A DNA stretch of 64,000 bases from Aureimonas sp. AU12 (GTDB lineage Bacteria; Pseudomonadota; Alphaproteobacteria; Rhizobiales; Rhizobiaceae). A program made the position numbers and the translations under genes. This document shows, one piece after another, positions 9,286 through 17,085 of this stretch (position 1 is the first letter of the stretch; each line of letters opens with the position of its first letter). The notes below the pieces were generated by a model. The model made no database searches and was not told where the DNA came from. It was given only the letters and a program-made list of their open reading frames with translations. The DNA lies in NCBI RefSeq assembly GCF_001463705.1, contig NZ_BBWH01000020.1, positions 62,001 to 126,000 of the forward strand. Reading direction: 5' to 3'.

Positions 9286-10182
9286 TCAGGCGGACGTGCC
9301 GCGGGTGACGGCCTGGCCGATGGCGGCAACGCAGCGGTCGAGCACGAAGCCGACGATGCCGACATAGACGAGGGCGAGGATGATGTCGGAGATCAGCGAG
9401 GAGTTCCAGGCGTCCCAGATGAAGAAGCCGATGCCGACGCCGCCGATGAGCATCTCGGCCGCTACGATCGCCAGCCACGAGAGCCCGACGCCGATGCGCA
9501 GCCCGGTGAAGATGTAGGGGGCGGCGGCGGGGATCATCACCTTGGTGAAGAACTCGAAGCCGTTGAGGCGCAGCACCTTGGCGACGTTGCGGTAGTCCTG
9601 CGGGATGTTGCGCACGCCGACCGCCGTGTTGATGATGATCGGCCAGACGGCGGTGATGAAGATCACGAAGATCGCGCTCGGCTGGCCGTCGCGGAAGGCG
9701 GCGAGCGAGAGCGGCAGCCAGGCGAGCGGCGGCACGGTGCGCAGCACCTGGAAGATCGGGTCGAGGCCGCGCATCGCGAGATTCGACTGGCCGACGAGGA
9801 CGCCCAGCGCGATGCCGACCACCACGGCGATCGCATAGCCCATGGCGACGCGCTGGAGGCTCGCCCAAATCTGCCAGCCGAGGCCGACATCGTTGCCGCC
9901 GTTGACGTAGAACGGATGCGCGATCAGCTCCCAGGTGTCGGTGACCACCTGGCTCGGCGGCGGCAGCGCCGAGCCTGCGCCCGAGCACAGCACCTCCCAG
10001 AGGCCGAGCAGCACGGCGAGCGCGATGAGCGGCGGCACGAGATTGTCGGCGAGCGATCGAAGGACGCGGGCGGCTTGCGCCCGGCGGTCGGGCGTGGAGG
10101 GCCGCAGCGGCACCACGGCGCCCGCACCCGCCCTCGGCAGGGCGACGACGGAGGCCGAGGTCTTGGTCACGGTCTGGGACAT
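9286..10182 (-). CDS. nrtB: Nitrate ABC transporter, permease
   Basis: The 298-residue inner-membrane permease starts at MSQTVTKTSASV. It has a short basic cytoplasmic N-terminus and about six hydrophobic segments. The conserved EAA-type loop of NitT/TauT permeases lies in the second half (near FEFFTKVMIPAAAPYIF). Much longer readings upstream are in non-coding sequence and overlap nrtA, so they were discarded. It lies between nrtA and nrtC and forms the channel of the nitrate importer. Confidence 0.92.
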   Translation of the reverse strand: MSQTVTKTSASVVALPRAGAGAVVPLRPSTPDRRAQAARVLRSLADNLVPPLIALAVLLGLWEVLCSGAGSALPPPSQVVTDTWELIAHPFYVNGGNDVGLGWQIWASLQRVAMGYAIAVVVGIALGVLVGQSNLAMRGLDPIFQVLRTVPPLAWLPLSLAAFRDGQPSAIFVIFITAVWPIIINTAVGVRNIPQDYRNVAKVLRLNGFEFFTKVMIPAAAPYIFTGLRIGVGLSWLAIVAAEMLIGGVGIGFFIWDAWNSSLISDIILALVYVGIVGFVLDRCVAAIGQAVTRGTSA

Positions 10183-10220
10183 GGAAGGGGCTCCGGTCTC
10201 GGTGCGCGGCGGCGCGGGCG

Positions 10221-11519
10221 TCAGGCGATGCGGGTGATCGCGAGGCTCGCGAGATAGGCGGCGGGGTCGGCGGGATCGAAGACCTTGCCGTCGAAGAAGG
10301 TCTCCGGGCCGCGCGAGGTGGACGCGGGGATCGCCGACAGCCCAAGCGCCTTGGCGGCCTCGCGCCACAGGTCCTCGCGGTTGACCTTGTCGACCATCGC
10401 CTTGACGTCGGTGGTCGCCTCCAGCTTGCCCCAGCGCATGTCCTCGGTGAGGAACCAGGCGTCGTGCGACTTGAACGGGTAGGAGGCATCGTCCCGCCAG
10501 AACTTCATGAAATGCGGCGAGGCCTCGACCACGCGCCCGTCGCCGTAGTCGATGATGCCCTTCATGCGCGGGCCGATATCGGCGGGCTTGACGTTGAACC
10601 AGGCGCGCTTGCCGAGCAGTTCGGCGAGTTCGTCCTTGTTGGCCATGTCGTCGGCCCACTGCGCCGCTTCCTGGATCGCCATCAGCAGCGCCACCGTCGC
10701 CTTGGGGTTCTTCTCCACCCAGTCGGCGCGCATGGCGAAGGACTTCTCGGGGTGCTTGGCCCACAGCTCGCCCGTGGTGAGGGCGGTGGTGCCGATGCCC
10801 TGCTCGACGAGCTGCGCGTTCCACGGTTCGCCGACGCAGAACGCGTCCATCGTGCCGACCTTCATGTTGGCCACCATCTGGGGCGGCGGCACCACGATGG
10901 TCTCGACGTCGGTGTCGGGGTCGATGCCGCCGGCGGCGAGCCAGTAGCGGATCCAGAGATCGTGCGTGCCGCCCGGGAAGGTCATCGCGATCTTGGCCGG
11001 CGTTCCCGCCGCCTTCTTCTGCGCGAAGCTGTCCTTCAGCACCGAGGCGTCGAGCCCGACCTTGAGGTCGCCGTAGGCCTTGCCGATCGAGATGCCCTGT
11101 CCGTCGAGATTGAGGCGGGCGAGGATCGCCATCGGCAGCGGCTGGCTGTTCTGCGTGATCTTGCCGGCGCTCATCAGGTAGGGCATCGGCGTCAGGATGT
11201 GGGCGCCGTCGATGCCCGATCCGTCCGAGCCGAGCACGAGATTGTCGCGCGTCGTGCCCCAGGACGACTGCTTGACCACCTCGACGTCGGGCATGCCGTG
11301 CTTCTCGAAATAGCCCTTCTCCTTGGCGACGATCAGCGGCGCGGCGTCGGTGAGCGCGATGAAGCCGAGCACCGCCTTCGTCGTCTCGGGGCCGGCGCCC
11401 TGAGCGAAGACGCCGCCGGGAAAGCTCGCCGATACCGCCGAGAACAGGGCGGCCGTTCCTGCGGTCGCGGCGGTGTTCTGGAGGAAGCGGCGGCGGCTGA
11501 GGCGGACGATGTCGGACAT
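10221..11519 (-). CDS. nrtA: Nitrate ABC transporter, periplasmic substrate-binding protein
   Basis: The protein of about 432 residues belongs to the NrtA/CmpA family. The chosen ATG gives MSDIVRLSRRRFLQNTAAT, a clear twin-arginine-type export signal (SRRRFL at residues 8-13) followed by a hydrophobic stretch. A GAGG-like ribosome site lies upstream. An ATG 60 bases further upstream adds an arginine- and phenylalanine-rich extension that would bury the signal, so it was rejected. The family motifs for nitrate binding are present, for example PPPQMVANMKVGTMDAFCVGEPWN. It is the first structural gene of the uptake and reduction operon. Confidence 0.94.
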   Translation of the reverse strand: MSDIVRLSRRRFLQNTAATAGTAALFSAVSASFPGGVFAQGAGPETTKAVLGFIALTDAAPLIVAKEKGYFEKHGMPDVEVVKQSSWGTTRDNLVLGSDGSGIDGAHILTPMPYLMSAGKITQNSQPLPMAILARLNLDGQGISIGKAYGDLKVGLDASVLKDSFAQKKAAGTPAKIAMTFPGGTHDLWIRYWLAAGGIDPDTDVETIVVPPPQMVANMKVGTMDAFCVGEPWNAQLVEQGIGTTALTTGELWAKHPEKSFAMRADWVEKNPKATVALLMAIQEAAQWADDMANKDELAELLGKRAWFNVKPADIGPRMKGIIDYGDGRVVEASPHFMKFWRDDASYPFKSHDAWFLTEDMRWGKLEATTDVKAMVDKVNREDLWREAAKALGLSAIPASTSRGPETFFDGKVFDPADPAAYLASLAITRIA

Positions 11520-11881
11520 GGAGAACCTCGGGGCGACGGTCAAAGGGGGTTCGAAAACGAAAAAACGCCGCGGTCCCAACGAAGCGATCCCGAGTTTGGG
11601 ATCGTCATGAAGGTCACGCGACGTCGATGTCTGGTGAGAGCGGCCGTCTCGAAGAGGCGCTCGGATCGGCCCGGTCGTCCTTGACGGGCTTGGCCTCTAT
11701 ACAGCCCCACGCGCCCTCATTTGGAAAGTCCAAATGTGCGGCAATGCAGCATGCCGAAATTTGATGCAGAGGGGTGGAAGATCGTTAGTTTACAACGATT
11801 CCGAACTGCTTCGGTCGCTGTCGCCGAAAGCGCCAGCCTGCACGAATATCTCGCATCGCCGCGATGGCTCGCGCGCCGGCG
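11520..11881 (-). promoter_or_regulatory. Leader and promoter region of the nrt-nir-nas operon, possible NasT target
   Basis: This 362-base gap between nasS and nrtA holds no gene. On the minus strand it contains a 7-bp stem with a 6-base loop (11585-11604). Within about 20 bases this is followed by a six-T run (A-run 11560-11565 on the plus strand). A second perfect stem lies at 11718-11736 (CATTTGG/CCAAATG). NasT proteins act as antiterminators on hairpin-plus-terminator leaders ahead of nitrate genes, so this is the expected place for their target. The loop sequence AAACTC does not clearly match the known ANTAR loop pattern, so the assignment is tentative. Confidence 0.45.
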
Positions 11882-13108
11882 CTAATCGGCGTCGTCGGAC
11901 GGGCCGGAGCCGCCTGGACGCACGCGCACCGCAAACCCCTCGACATAGGCCGGGATCGATGCGGGATCGAAGCGCCGCCCGTCACTGAGGCCCTCGTCGG
12001 CCCCCACGCCCTCGATGCGCGCGTCGGCGCCGGGCAAGCCAAGCCCGCGCGGCTCGAAGACCGCCCGGTAGAGGTCGGGCCGGAATGCGGCGGCTGCCCG
12101 CTCGGCCAAGGCAGGGTCGAGCGGAACCTGGCCCCAGCGCGCCATCTGCGCGTAGACCCAGAGCGCCTGGGCCCGCCACGGGACATTGGCCTCGCCCGCG
12201 TGGAAGGTAAGGTAGTCGGGGATCTCGCGCCGCGTGCCGTCGGGATCGACGGGCAGGTGTCCGGCGAGGATCTCCTCGATCACGTCCGCATCGCCGCCGA
12301 CATGTTCGGGTGCGGCGAGGATCGCGGCGAGTTCCCCCCGGTTGGCGGGCTCGTCGCACCAGCGGGCGCTCGCATCCAGTGCCACGAGCAGCCGCTCGCC
12401 GGTCTCGCGGTGGGCCTCCCACCAGTCCGGCCGCAGCCCCAGCACCTTTTCCGGCGATCCCGGCCAGATGTCGGCCTTGACCGCGACGATGCGGCCGATC
12501 CCCTGCGACACCGCCAGGACGTTCCACGGCGCGTTGACGCAGAACCCGTCGATGGCGCCGGCCTTCAGCGCATCCGCCGTCATCGGCGGCGGCACCACGC
12601 ACATCGTGACGTCCCGGTCCGGATCGATGCCGGCCTCGGCCATCCAGAAGCGGAACTCGTAATTGTGCGAGGAGAAGGGATAGGTCATCGCGAAGACGAG
12701 CGGCGGCAGGCCGGCGCTGCGGCGCGCGGCAACGACCTTCGCCAGTGCCCGGGCATGCGCGGCGGCCTCGTCGCGGTATTCGTCGCCCGCCGCCTCGCGC
12801 ATCGCCGCGAAGAGGGCGGTGGAGAGGGTGATGGCGTTGCCGCCGCGCCCGAGCGCGAAGGGGGCGATCACGGGATGGGGGTTGGAGCCGAGATTCAGCT
12901 GCGAGGCGACCGCCATCGGCCCCAGCATGTGCGCCACGTCGAACTGGCGGAAGGCGAGGCGGTCGCGGATGTTCGACCAGGAGACCTCGCGCACCAGCTC
13001 CAGCCGCACGCCCTCGCGCGCGTCGAAGCCGCAGGCCGAGGCGGCGATCAGGACGGCGGCGTCGAGCAGCGGGATGAAGCCCGCGCGGATGGTGGGCGGC
13101 CCGCTCAT
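11882..13108 (-). CDS. nasS: Nitrate-sensing NrtA-like protein NasS
   Basis: The 408-residue protein is a NrtA/CmpA-family binding fold without any export signal (it begins MSGPPTIRAGFIPLLDAA), so it stays in the cytoplasm. It keeps the family core PPPMTADALKAGAIDGFC. Fusion to the nasT stop by a four-base ATGA overlap identifies it as NasS, which holds NasT inactive until nitrate or nitrite binds. Together the pair would control the downstream nrt-nir-nas operon. Length and context fit known alphaproteobacterial NasS. Confidence 0.92.
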   Translation of the reverse strand: MSGPPTIRAGFIPLLDAAVLIAASACGFDAREGVRLELVREVSWSNIRDRLAFRQFDVAHMLGPMAVASQLNLGSNPHPVIAPFALGRGGNAITLSTALFAAMREAAGDEYRDEAAAHARALAKVVAARRSAGLPPLVFAMTYPFSSHNYEFRFWMAEAGIDPDRDVTMCVVPPPMTADALKAGAIDGFCVNAPWNVLAVSQGIGRIVAVKADIWPGSPEKVLGLRPDWWEAHRETGERLLVALDASARWCDEPANRGELAAILAAPEHVGGDADVIEEILAGHLPVDPDGTRREIPDYLTFHAGEANVPWRAQALWVYAQMARWGQVPLDPALAERAAAAFRPDLYRAVFEPRGLGLPGADARIEGVGADEGLSDGRRFDPASIPAYVEGFAVRVRPGGSGPSDDAD

Positions 13109-13710
13109 CGGGCGTCTCCCGGCCCACCGAGGAGGGCTGCGGCGGTGACCACCGAGCGGGCGATCTCGACGAGCTTCTTCTTCTCGTTCATCGCAGTCTG
13201 GCGCATGAGGCGGTAGGCCTCCTCTTCCGAAAGGCCGCGCATGCGCATCATCAGGCCCTTGGCCTTCTCGATCACCTTGCGGTCGGCCAGTTCCGTGCGG
13301 GCCTCGTCGAGCTCGCGGGTGAGGCGCGAATAGGCGCCGAAGCGCAGGATGGCCATGTCGAGGATCGACTTGACCCGCTCCTTCTTCAGCCCGTCCACCA
13401 CATAGGCCGAGACCCCAGCGTCGATGGCGGCCTCCATCGAGGCGGCATCCGAGCGGTCGACGAACATGGCGATGGGCCGGCGCACCGAACGCGAGACCTG
13501 GAAGAACGCCTCCAGCCGGTCGCGGTTGGGGTTTTCGAGATCCACCACGATGACGTCGGGGGCGAAGGCCTCGATCTCGCGCACCAGCCCCTGCATGCCG
13601 GTGACGACGTGGACGCGATCATGGCCGGCCTCGCGCAGGCCATCCTCGATGATGGTGGCCCGCGCGCGATTTTCGTCGACGATCAGAATGGCAAGCGCGC
13701 TGGGCTCCAT
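13105..13710 (-). CDS. nasT: ANTAR-domain antiterminator NasT
   Basis: About 201 residues from the ATG at 13710 (MEPSALAILIVDENRARA). An upstream ATG adds 15 residues ahead of the receiver fold and is less likely. The N-terminal receiver domain is atypical (VIVVDLENPN in place of the usual phospho-acceptor context). The C-terminal ANTAR RNA-binding domain spans roughly residues 130-190 and includes KAKGLMMRMRGLSEEEAY. It binds leader RNA and prevents termination ahead of nitrate genes when released by NasS. It is the first gene of the nasTS pair, coupled to nasS by an ATGA overlap. Confidence 0.93.
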   Translation of the reverse strand: MEPSALAILIVDENRARATIIEDGLREAGHDRVHVVTGMQGLVREIEAFAPDVIVVDLENPNRDRLEAFFQVSRSVRRPIAMFVDRSDAASMEAAIDAGVSAYVVDGLKKERVKSILDMAILRFGAYSRLTRELDEARTELADRKVIEKAKGLMMRMRGLSEEEAYRLMRQTAMNEKKKLVEIARSVVTAAALLGGPGDAR

Positions 13711-13784
13711 GGGCGCAAACTTTACGCATGGCGCCAAACGAGGCAAGGGCCGCACCGCGACATTCCTGTGCGGTGCGGCAGGAA

Positions 13785-14213
13785 TCAGCCGGCGTCGGCG
13801 GTGAGCCCGACGCTCTCGATGCCGGCGATCGCGGCGGTCTCGTCATTGTCGGACGTGTCGCCGGTGATGCCGACGGCGCCGAGGATCGCGCCTTCGGAGC
13901 GGATCAGCACGCCGCCGGGCACCGGCACCAGCGAACCGCCGCACAGCGCATTCATCGACTGGATGAAATAGGCCTGTTGCTCGGCGCGGTTTCCGAGCGC
14001 CCGCGAGCCCATGCCCATCTTCACCGCGCCGTTGGCCTTGCCGACCGCGATGTCGGGGCGCAGCGGCGCGGCGCCGTCCTGGCGCTCCAGCGCGATCAGC
14101 GCGCCGCCGGCGTCGAGCACGGCGACGGTGAGGGGCTTCAGCTTCAGCTCCGCGCCCTTGGCGAGCGAGGCGGCGACGATGCGCCGGGCGGTGTCGAGGG
14201 TGAGGGCGGTCAT
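13785..14213 (-). CDS. GlcG/HbpS-family protein (DUF336)
   Basis: The 142-residue protein starts at MTALTLDTARRIVAAS, with a GGGAG ribosome site upstream. It shows the GlcG/HbpS pattern: a central ALERQDGAAPLRPDIAVGKA segment and a C-terminal PVPGGVLIRSEGAILGAVGITGD segment split by short loops. Members bind haem or small cofactors and form oligomers; the exact role is usually unknown. It lies on the same strand just upstream of nasT, separated by 74 bases. Nothing else links it to nitrate. Two strong palindromes lie upstream, between it and the Hsp70 gene. Confidence 0.85.
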   Translation of the reverse strand: MTALTLDTARRIVAASLAKGAELKLKPLTVAVLDAGGALIALERQDGAAPLRPDIAVGKANGAVKMGMGSRALGNRAEQQAYFIQSMNALCGGSLVPVPGGVLIRSEGAILGAVGITGDTSDNDETAAIAGIESVGLTADAG

Positions 14214-14240
14214 GGCGGGTCTCCCGGATCGTCTCATGAA

Positions 14241-14294
14241 GGAACCCGGAGCCGATCCGGCGAATCTGGGTTCACCGGATCGGCTCCAGGTTCC
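14241..14294. repeat. 20-bp near-perfect inverted repeat
   Basis: Arms 14241-14260 and 14275-14294 match at 19 of 20 positions around a 14-base spacer, giving a very stable hairpin between the GlcG-like and Hsp70 genes. No T-run follows. It looks like a dispersed palindromic element, or doubles as a terminator for the Hsp70 transcript. Confidence 0.7.
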
Positions 14295-14306
14295 TGTTTG
14301 TCGCAT

Positions 14307-14344
14307 TGTCCAGACGTGAAAGCCGAGTCGGCTTTCACTGGACA
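14307..14344. repeat. Second palindrome (GTGAAAGC/GCTTTCAC core)
   Basis: The core 14316-14338 consists of two perfect 11-base arms around one central base, extended outwards by TGTCCAG and CTGGACA arms. It lies 12 bases after the preceding inverted repeat. Its GAAAGC/GCTTTC core resembles the units clustered at 16022-16178, suggesting a related repeat family. Confidence 0.65.
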
Positions 14345-14404
14345 TGCTCCGGGCGGGGATAGACCCGATCCGCCCGCCCGCCAAGGGTTCGATGCCGCGT
14401 GCGC

Positions 14405-15682
14405 TCAGCCGAAGCGGCGGGCGGCGTCGAGGCCGAGGCCGAGGCCGACCGAGCCGAAGGCGTCCGAGAGGGCGATGCGGGCCTCGGGGAAGCGCCGGGT
14501 GGTGGCGGCCTTGACGGCCGGCACCTGCGCGCCGCCGCCGGTGAGGATCACCGTCTCGATCGCCGAGGCCTCGATGCCGGCGAGCCGCAGCGCCGCCTCG
14601 ATCGAGCCCTCGATGCGGGCGACGAGATCGCGGGTCGCGGCCTCGAACTCCTCGCGCGTCGCGGTGGCGTCGAGCTTCAATCCGGGCTCGTGCAGCGCGA
14701 TCGGCACTTGTGGCGTGTCGGAGAGGGCGATCTTGGCGCGCTCCACGGCGCCGGCGAGGCGGTGGCCCGAGCGGTGCGCCAGCATGTGCTCCATCGCGCC
14801 GAGCTTGCCCGGCTCGGCGGCTTCCTTCTTCAGGGCCTTGATGTCGTTGAGGATCTTGGGCGTATAGAGCGTGTTGATGCGGTGCCAGGTCGCCATGTCG
14901 TTGAAGTACCAGACGGGCATCAGGCGCTTGCCGTCGGCGGTCGAGCTGTTCAGCCCGAGCAGCGGCTGCATCTTGGTCAGATTGAGCAGCCGGTCGAAAT
15001 CGGTGCCGCCGACATGGACGCCGGTGGTGCCGAGAATGTCGCCGGCGCGTTCGCTCCGCCGGGCGCGCTCGGGCGAGAGGCGCAGGATCGAGAAGTCCGA
15101 GGTGCCGCCGCCGACATCGACCACGAGGGCGAGCTGCTCGGAATTGACGGTCGATTCGAAGTAGAGCGCGGCGGCCACCGGCTCGTACTGGAACTCGATG
15201 TTGCGAAACCCCTGCGCGCGGGCGGCCGATTCCAGCTGGTTCTGCGCGGCGGCATCGGCCTCGTCGCTCTCGTCGACGAAGCGCACGGGGCGCCCGAGCA
15301 CGATCGAATCGATGTCGGCAAGGCCCGGCGCGTGGGCCTCGGCCTCGCGTTCGAGGCGACGGCGCAGGTTCGAGAGGAAGCGGCCGATGAGGTCCTCGAA
15401 GGTCATACGCTCGCGGCCGACCTGCGTCGTCTCCTTCATCAGCGAGGTGCCGAGAATGCTCTTGAGCGCGCGCATGAAGCGCCCTTCGGCGCCGTCGACA
15501 TATTCGAAGACGGCCTTGCGGCCGAAATAGGTGTGGCCGTCCTCTAGGCTGAAGAAGAGCGCGGAGGGGATGGTGCAGTGCTCGTCCTCCACCGCCAGCA
15601 GCGCCGGGGCGCCGCCGGGGGCGCAGAGCGAGAGGGTGGAATTGGTGGTGCCGAAATCGAGACCGGGAAAGAGGCGGGACAT
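14405..15682 (-). CDS. Hsp70-family protein (YegD-like)
   Basis: About 425 residues from the ATG at 15682 (MSRLFPGLDFGTTNST). A much longer upstream reading is proline- and arginine-rich non-coding sequence. The actin-like ATPase core is complete: phosphate-1 loop LDFGTTNSTLSLC, phosphate-2 loop VVDVGGGTSDFSILRL, and adenosine motif VILTGGGAQVPA. The C-terminal substrate-binding and lid domains of DnaK are missing. That is the layout of the E. coli YegD type, whose role is poorly known. It lies alone, with repeats on both sides, and no J-protein or nucleotide-exchange factor is nearby. Confidence 0.88.
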   Translation of the reverse strand: MSRLFPGLDFGTTNSTLSLCAPGGAPALLAVEDEHCTIPSALFFSLEDGHTYFGRKAVFEYVDGAEGRFMRALKSILGTSLMKETTQVGRERMTFEDLIGRFLSNLRRRLEREAEAHAPGLADIDSIVLGRPVRFVDESDEADAAAQNQLESAARAQGFRNIEFQYEPVAAALYFESTVNSEQLALVVDVGGGTSDFSILRLSPERARRSERAGDILGTTGVHVGGTDFDRLLNLTKMQPLLGLNSSTADGKRLMPVWYFNDMATWHRINTLYTPKILNDIKALKKEAAEPGKLGAMEHMLAHRSGHRLAGAVERAKIALSDTPQVPIALHEPGLKLDATATREEFEAATRDLVARIEGSIEAALRLAGIEASAIETVILTGGGAQVPAVKAATTRRFPEARIALSDAFGSVGLGLGLDAARRFG

Positions 15683-16021
15683 GGGGCTCGACTTTTCAGG
15701 TGGGCGCAGACGGGGCGGAGGGCGAAAACGGGACGGCCCGCCCGCTCCCGGTGACCCGGCTTCGCCGCTCGGCGCCTGGAAAGCGGGCGCCACGCGGCGA
15801 GGCCGAGGGATCGGGCCGGCGACAGGGGCGGCCCGTATAGCCGACGCCGGGGAAACTGCCAAGGCGCGGCGGTTGCAGTGCAGCGATGCAGGAGAGGCGG
15901 GGCGGCTGTCGGGGTGCGGTGGCCGGGGCGTTTGCTCGAAGCCATGACCGGGCACGCGAAAGCGGCCCCGCGGCGCGGCGGGGCTGGTCATCTTGCCAGG
16001 GCGCGAAGCCTCGAGCGTTTT

Positions 16022-16178
16022 GCGCGATACGCTCCGCGTTTCGCGGGCGTTCGACCAGCGTCGCGGCAGCGCAAAACGCTGCGCGTTTCACGGGGGAGTG
16101 GCAGCGCGAAAGCTGACGCTTTCACGGGTCGCGAAAGCTGTCGCATTCGCTGGCGCGAAACGCTGCGCGTTTCACGGG
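16022..16178. repeat. Cluster of about five 26-bp palindromic repeat units
   Basis: Units begin at 16022, 16069, 16104, 16129 (degenerate) and 16153. The consensus is close to GCGCGAAACGCTGCGCG followed by TTTCACGGG. Each unit is itself a small palindrome ending in CACGGG or a near match. Spacing is irregular (47, 35, 25 and 24 bases), which is unlike a CRISPR array and more like a REP-type cluster. Confidence 0.75.
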
Positions 16179-16255
16179 CCGCACTGGCCTACCTCTCGGT
16201 CCGATCTCGCGGTCCGGGTTCACACCCCGGCGGGTTGGGCTGTCACGAAGACTGA

Positions 16256-16358
16256 GGTGTCCGCGATCCTTCGGACCCCTTCGTCGTGAGGGGACGCCCG
16301 GCTTGCGAAGAGCCGTCCGAGCCGCCTCGTCTCCGGAAGACGACGCATCGCGGACACC
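16256..16358. repeat. 103-bp element with 12-bp perfect inverted ends
   Basis: GGTGTCCGCGAT (16256-16267) and ATCGCGGACACC (16347-16358) are perfect reverse complements. A further inner pair TCGGAC/GTCCGA supports a long hairpin. No coding capacity is seen between the ends. It resembles a small non-autonomous or structural intergenic element. Confidence 0.6.
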
Positions 16359-16653
16359 GCCCGCCAACCCCCGAACGATCCCGGTGATCATTCGCGCCAT
16401 CCGTGGGCCAGCGGTGAGGCGAGTATGGGAGATGGTTTTGTGGCGGGGTCAATCGGAGATAAAAACAGTGCGCAACATGACGGCTTCCGCGATTGTCAAT
16501 CAAGCTGACGATTTCGGTAAAATGAAAGCCCATTAGAATTTCTGAAGGAAATATACATTCAAGTATTTTAGGAAGTCAGGTAGCATTACAGTCTTATTGA
16601 ATAACTGAAATTTAAGGCAAGCTATGCGATAACTTCCATAGTGCACCGAAGGG

Positions 16654-17085
16654 TTGTGTGGGGATTTGGTACTACAATCAATTCCGTTTGTTGCCCAGTG
16701 GTTGTCGAGGGACAAGCGCGGGTCCAGTGCTGTCGAGTTTGCGCTTGTTGCTCCGGTATTTTTGTTGATGCTCGCTTTCATGGCCAATGGCGGTCTGCAT
16801 CTCTACGTGCACTCGACCCTCGTCTCTCTTACGCGTGAAACCGCACGCGGCCTGTCGCTCGGTTACATGACAGAAGACGAAGCGAAGACATTCGTTCGTG
16901 ACAGTTCATCAAGGGACTTGGGCGTCGACGTCGCGCTTTCGATCGTCTTGCCGGACAAGCCGCACAGTTCCGACGTCCGTGTCACGCTCTTGGTGACCAA
17001 GGAGCAGATGGCAAGGTTTGCTCCATTCACGTCTCTTTTGCCTTTCGCCCTGTCGTACGCCGTCACGATGCGCAGTCTTCAATGA
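16654..17085 (+). CDS. TadE-like pseudopilin
   Basis: About 143 residues with the TadE signature RGSSAVEFALVAPVFLLMLAFM. This is a short basic stretch, then a Glu at the start of a hydrophobic helix, which anchors or assembles the protein as a minor pseudopilin of a Flp/Tad pilus. The frame opens with TTG at 16654; another TTG at 16666 has a closer G-rich ribosome site, so the start is uncertain. The stop overlaps the TadG-like start by four bases (ATGA). No other tad or cpa genes occur in the window, so this pair is orphaned. Base composition is lower in GC than the neighbours. Confidence 0.8.
   Translation: MCGDLVLQSIPFVAQWLSRDKRGSSAVEFALVAPVFLLMLAFMANGGLHLYVHSTLVSLTRETARGLSLGYMTEDEAKTFVRDSSSRDLGVDVALSIVLPDKPHSSDVRVTLLVTKEQMARFAPFTSLLPFALSYAVTMRSLQ

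Larger units (their letters stand above)
15683..16653. other. 970-base gap with repeats and an AT-rich tract
   Basis: No convincing gene is present. The left half is GC-rich and ends in a cluster of short palindromes (16022-16178) and a larger inverted repeat (16256-16358). From about 16430 to 16650 the sequence turns clearly AT-rich compared with the rest of the window. This is the likely promoter area of the TadE/TadG pair and a compositional boundary suggesting acquired DNA. Confidence 0.6.

Noticed and set aside
11520-11579. Upstream start for nrtA at 11579
   Set aside because: It adds an Arg/Phe-rich stretch before a clear twin-arginine signal, and the inner ATG has a better ribosome site.
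11740-11755. GG-N11-GC motif ahead of nrtA as a sigma-54 promoter
   Set aside because: The spacing is one base too long for a functional -24/-12 element, and the site is part of a small palindrome.
16022-16178. Short repeats as a possible CRISPR array
   Set aside because: Units are palindromic with irregular 24-47 base spacing, no constant spacer length, and no cas genes.
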